Origin: CALMEC01 sp031366605
Lineage (GTDB): Bacteria > Actinomycetota > Thermoleophilia > Miltoncostaeales > Miltoncostaeaceae
Assembly (NCBI GenBank): GCA_031366605.1
Contig: JANLOO010000009.1
Coordinates: 1 to 11,123, forward strand
DNA length: 11,123 nucleotides
Direction of reading: 5' to 3'
Position 1 is the first letter of the stretch; each line of letters opens with the position of its first letter. The translations under genes and the position numbers were made by a program. Shown here in pieces: positions 11,077 through 11,123 of this stretch. Below the pieces are notes generated by a model. That model did not search any database. It was not told the DNA's origin and saw only the letters and a list, made by a program, of their open reading frames with translations.

Positions 11077-11123
11077 TTAGTGGTCCTCCTCGTAAATACG
11101 AACACGTTTCCTGGCTGCAAACC
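11077..11123 (-). CDS. Possible C-terminal tail of an upstream gene
   Basis: On the minus strand the last 46 bases hold an open frame from the window edge, F-A-A-R-K-R-V-R-I-Y-E-E-D-H, ending with TAA at 11079-11077. That stop is 3 bases before the rdgB GTG, and the rdgB ribosome site lies inside it, as expected for the tail of an operon partner. Only 14 codons are visible, with unusually AT-rich third positions, so chance is quite possible. Confidence 0.25.
   Translation of the reverse strand, partial: FAARKRVRIYEEDH

Noticed and set aside
11096..11110. Second SOS box upstream of rdgB (CGAACACGTTTCC)
   Set aside because: GAAC is present but GTTC is not at four-base spacing; the centre is too short, so it does not match the operator.

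Overview
The window is 11.1 kb of high-GC bacterial chromosome, densely coding on both strands. A free-living actinobacterium, perhaps of a deep-branching class, fits best. The reasons are strong GC bias at third codon positions, many GTG starts, a GAAC-N4-GTTC SOS box of the Gram-positive/actinobacterial type, a tRNA with no encoded CCA, and BldC/MerR-like and SSB-like small proteins. No gene fixes the genus. Nothing looks like a phage, plasmid, insertion sequence, CRISPR array or rRNA.

Layout. Positions 1-1198 (minus strand) hold the start of an antibiotic-biosynthesis-monooxygenase-fold (ABM) protein, cut by the window edge, and a complete Nit1-type amidase. An 82-base divergent gap leads to a plus-strand NifU C-terminal-domain protein, which converges with 4 bases to spare on a PhnB-like VOC protein. 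A near-perfect SOS box lies just upstream of the VOC gene. Next come tRNA-Pro(CGG) on the minus strand with a hairpin terminator, a plus-strand PAP2 membrane phosphatase, and a 94-residue SSB-like protein whose stop codon abuts the PAP2 stop.

Positions 3468-3792 are the largest non-coding gap and the most structured part of the window. They hold a 15-bp perfect inverted repeat enclosing two 9-bp direct repeats, then a promoter, a bulged stem-loop, an intrinsic terminator with a U6 tail and a C-loop hairpin. All of these precede the ribosome binding site of a 65-residue helix-turn-helix protein, so the arrangement looks like a transcription-attenuated leader or a small RNA. A D-Ala-D-Ala carboxypeptidase (PBP4/DacB type) follows and converges on ligA.

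The right half is all minus strand. In transcription order it holds a possible tail of an upstream gene, rdgB, a gap with hairpin repeats, a multi-spanning membrane protein, a zinc-ribbon protein, a second gap with tandem 81-base repeats, and then surE - HAD phosphatase - ligA. In that last group successive genes overlap by 4 bases, so it is probably one translationally coupled unit. RdgB, SurE and the HAD enzyme all act on nucleotides or small phosphates, and LigA seals DNA, so this half has a nucleotide-housekeeping and DNA-maintenance flavour.

The most interesting items are the attenuator-like leader (3620-3792), the hairpin-forming intergenic repeat family in two gaps (9101-9261 and 10395-10483), the operator-like repeat cluster (3514-3587), and the SOS box before the VOC gene.
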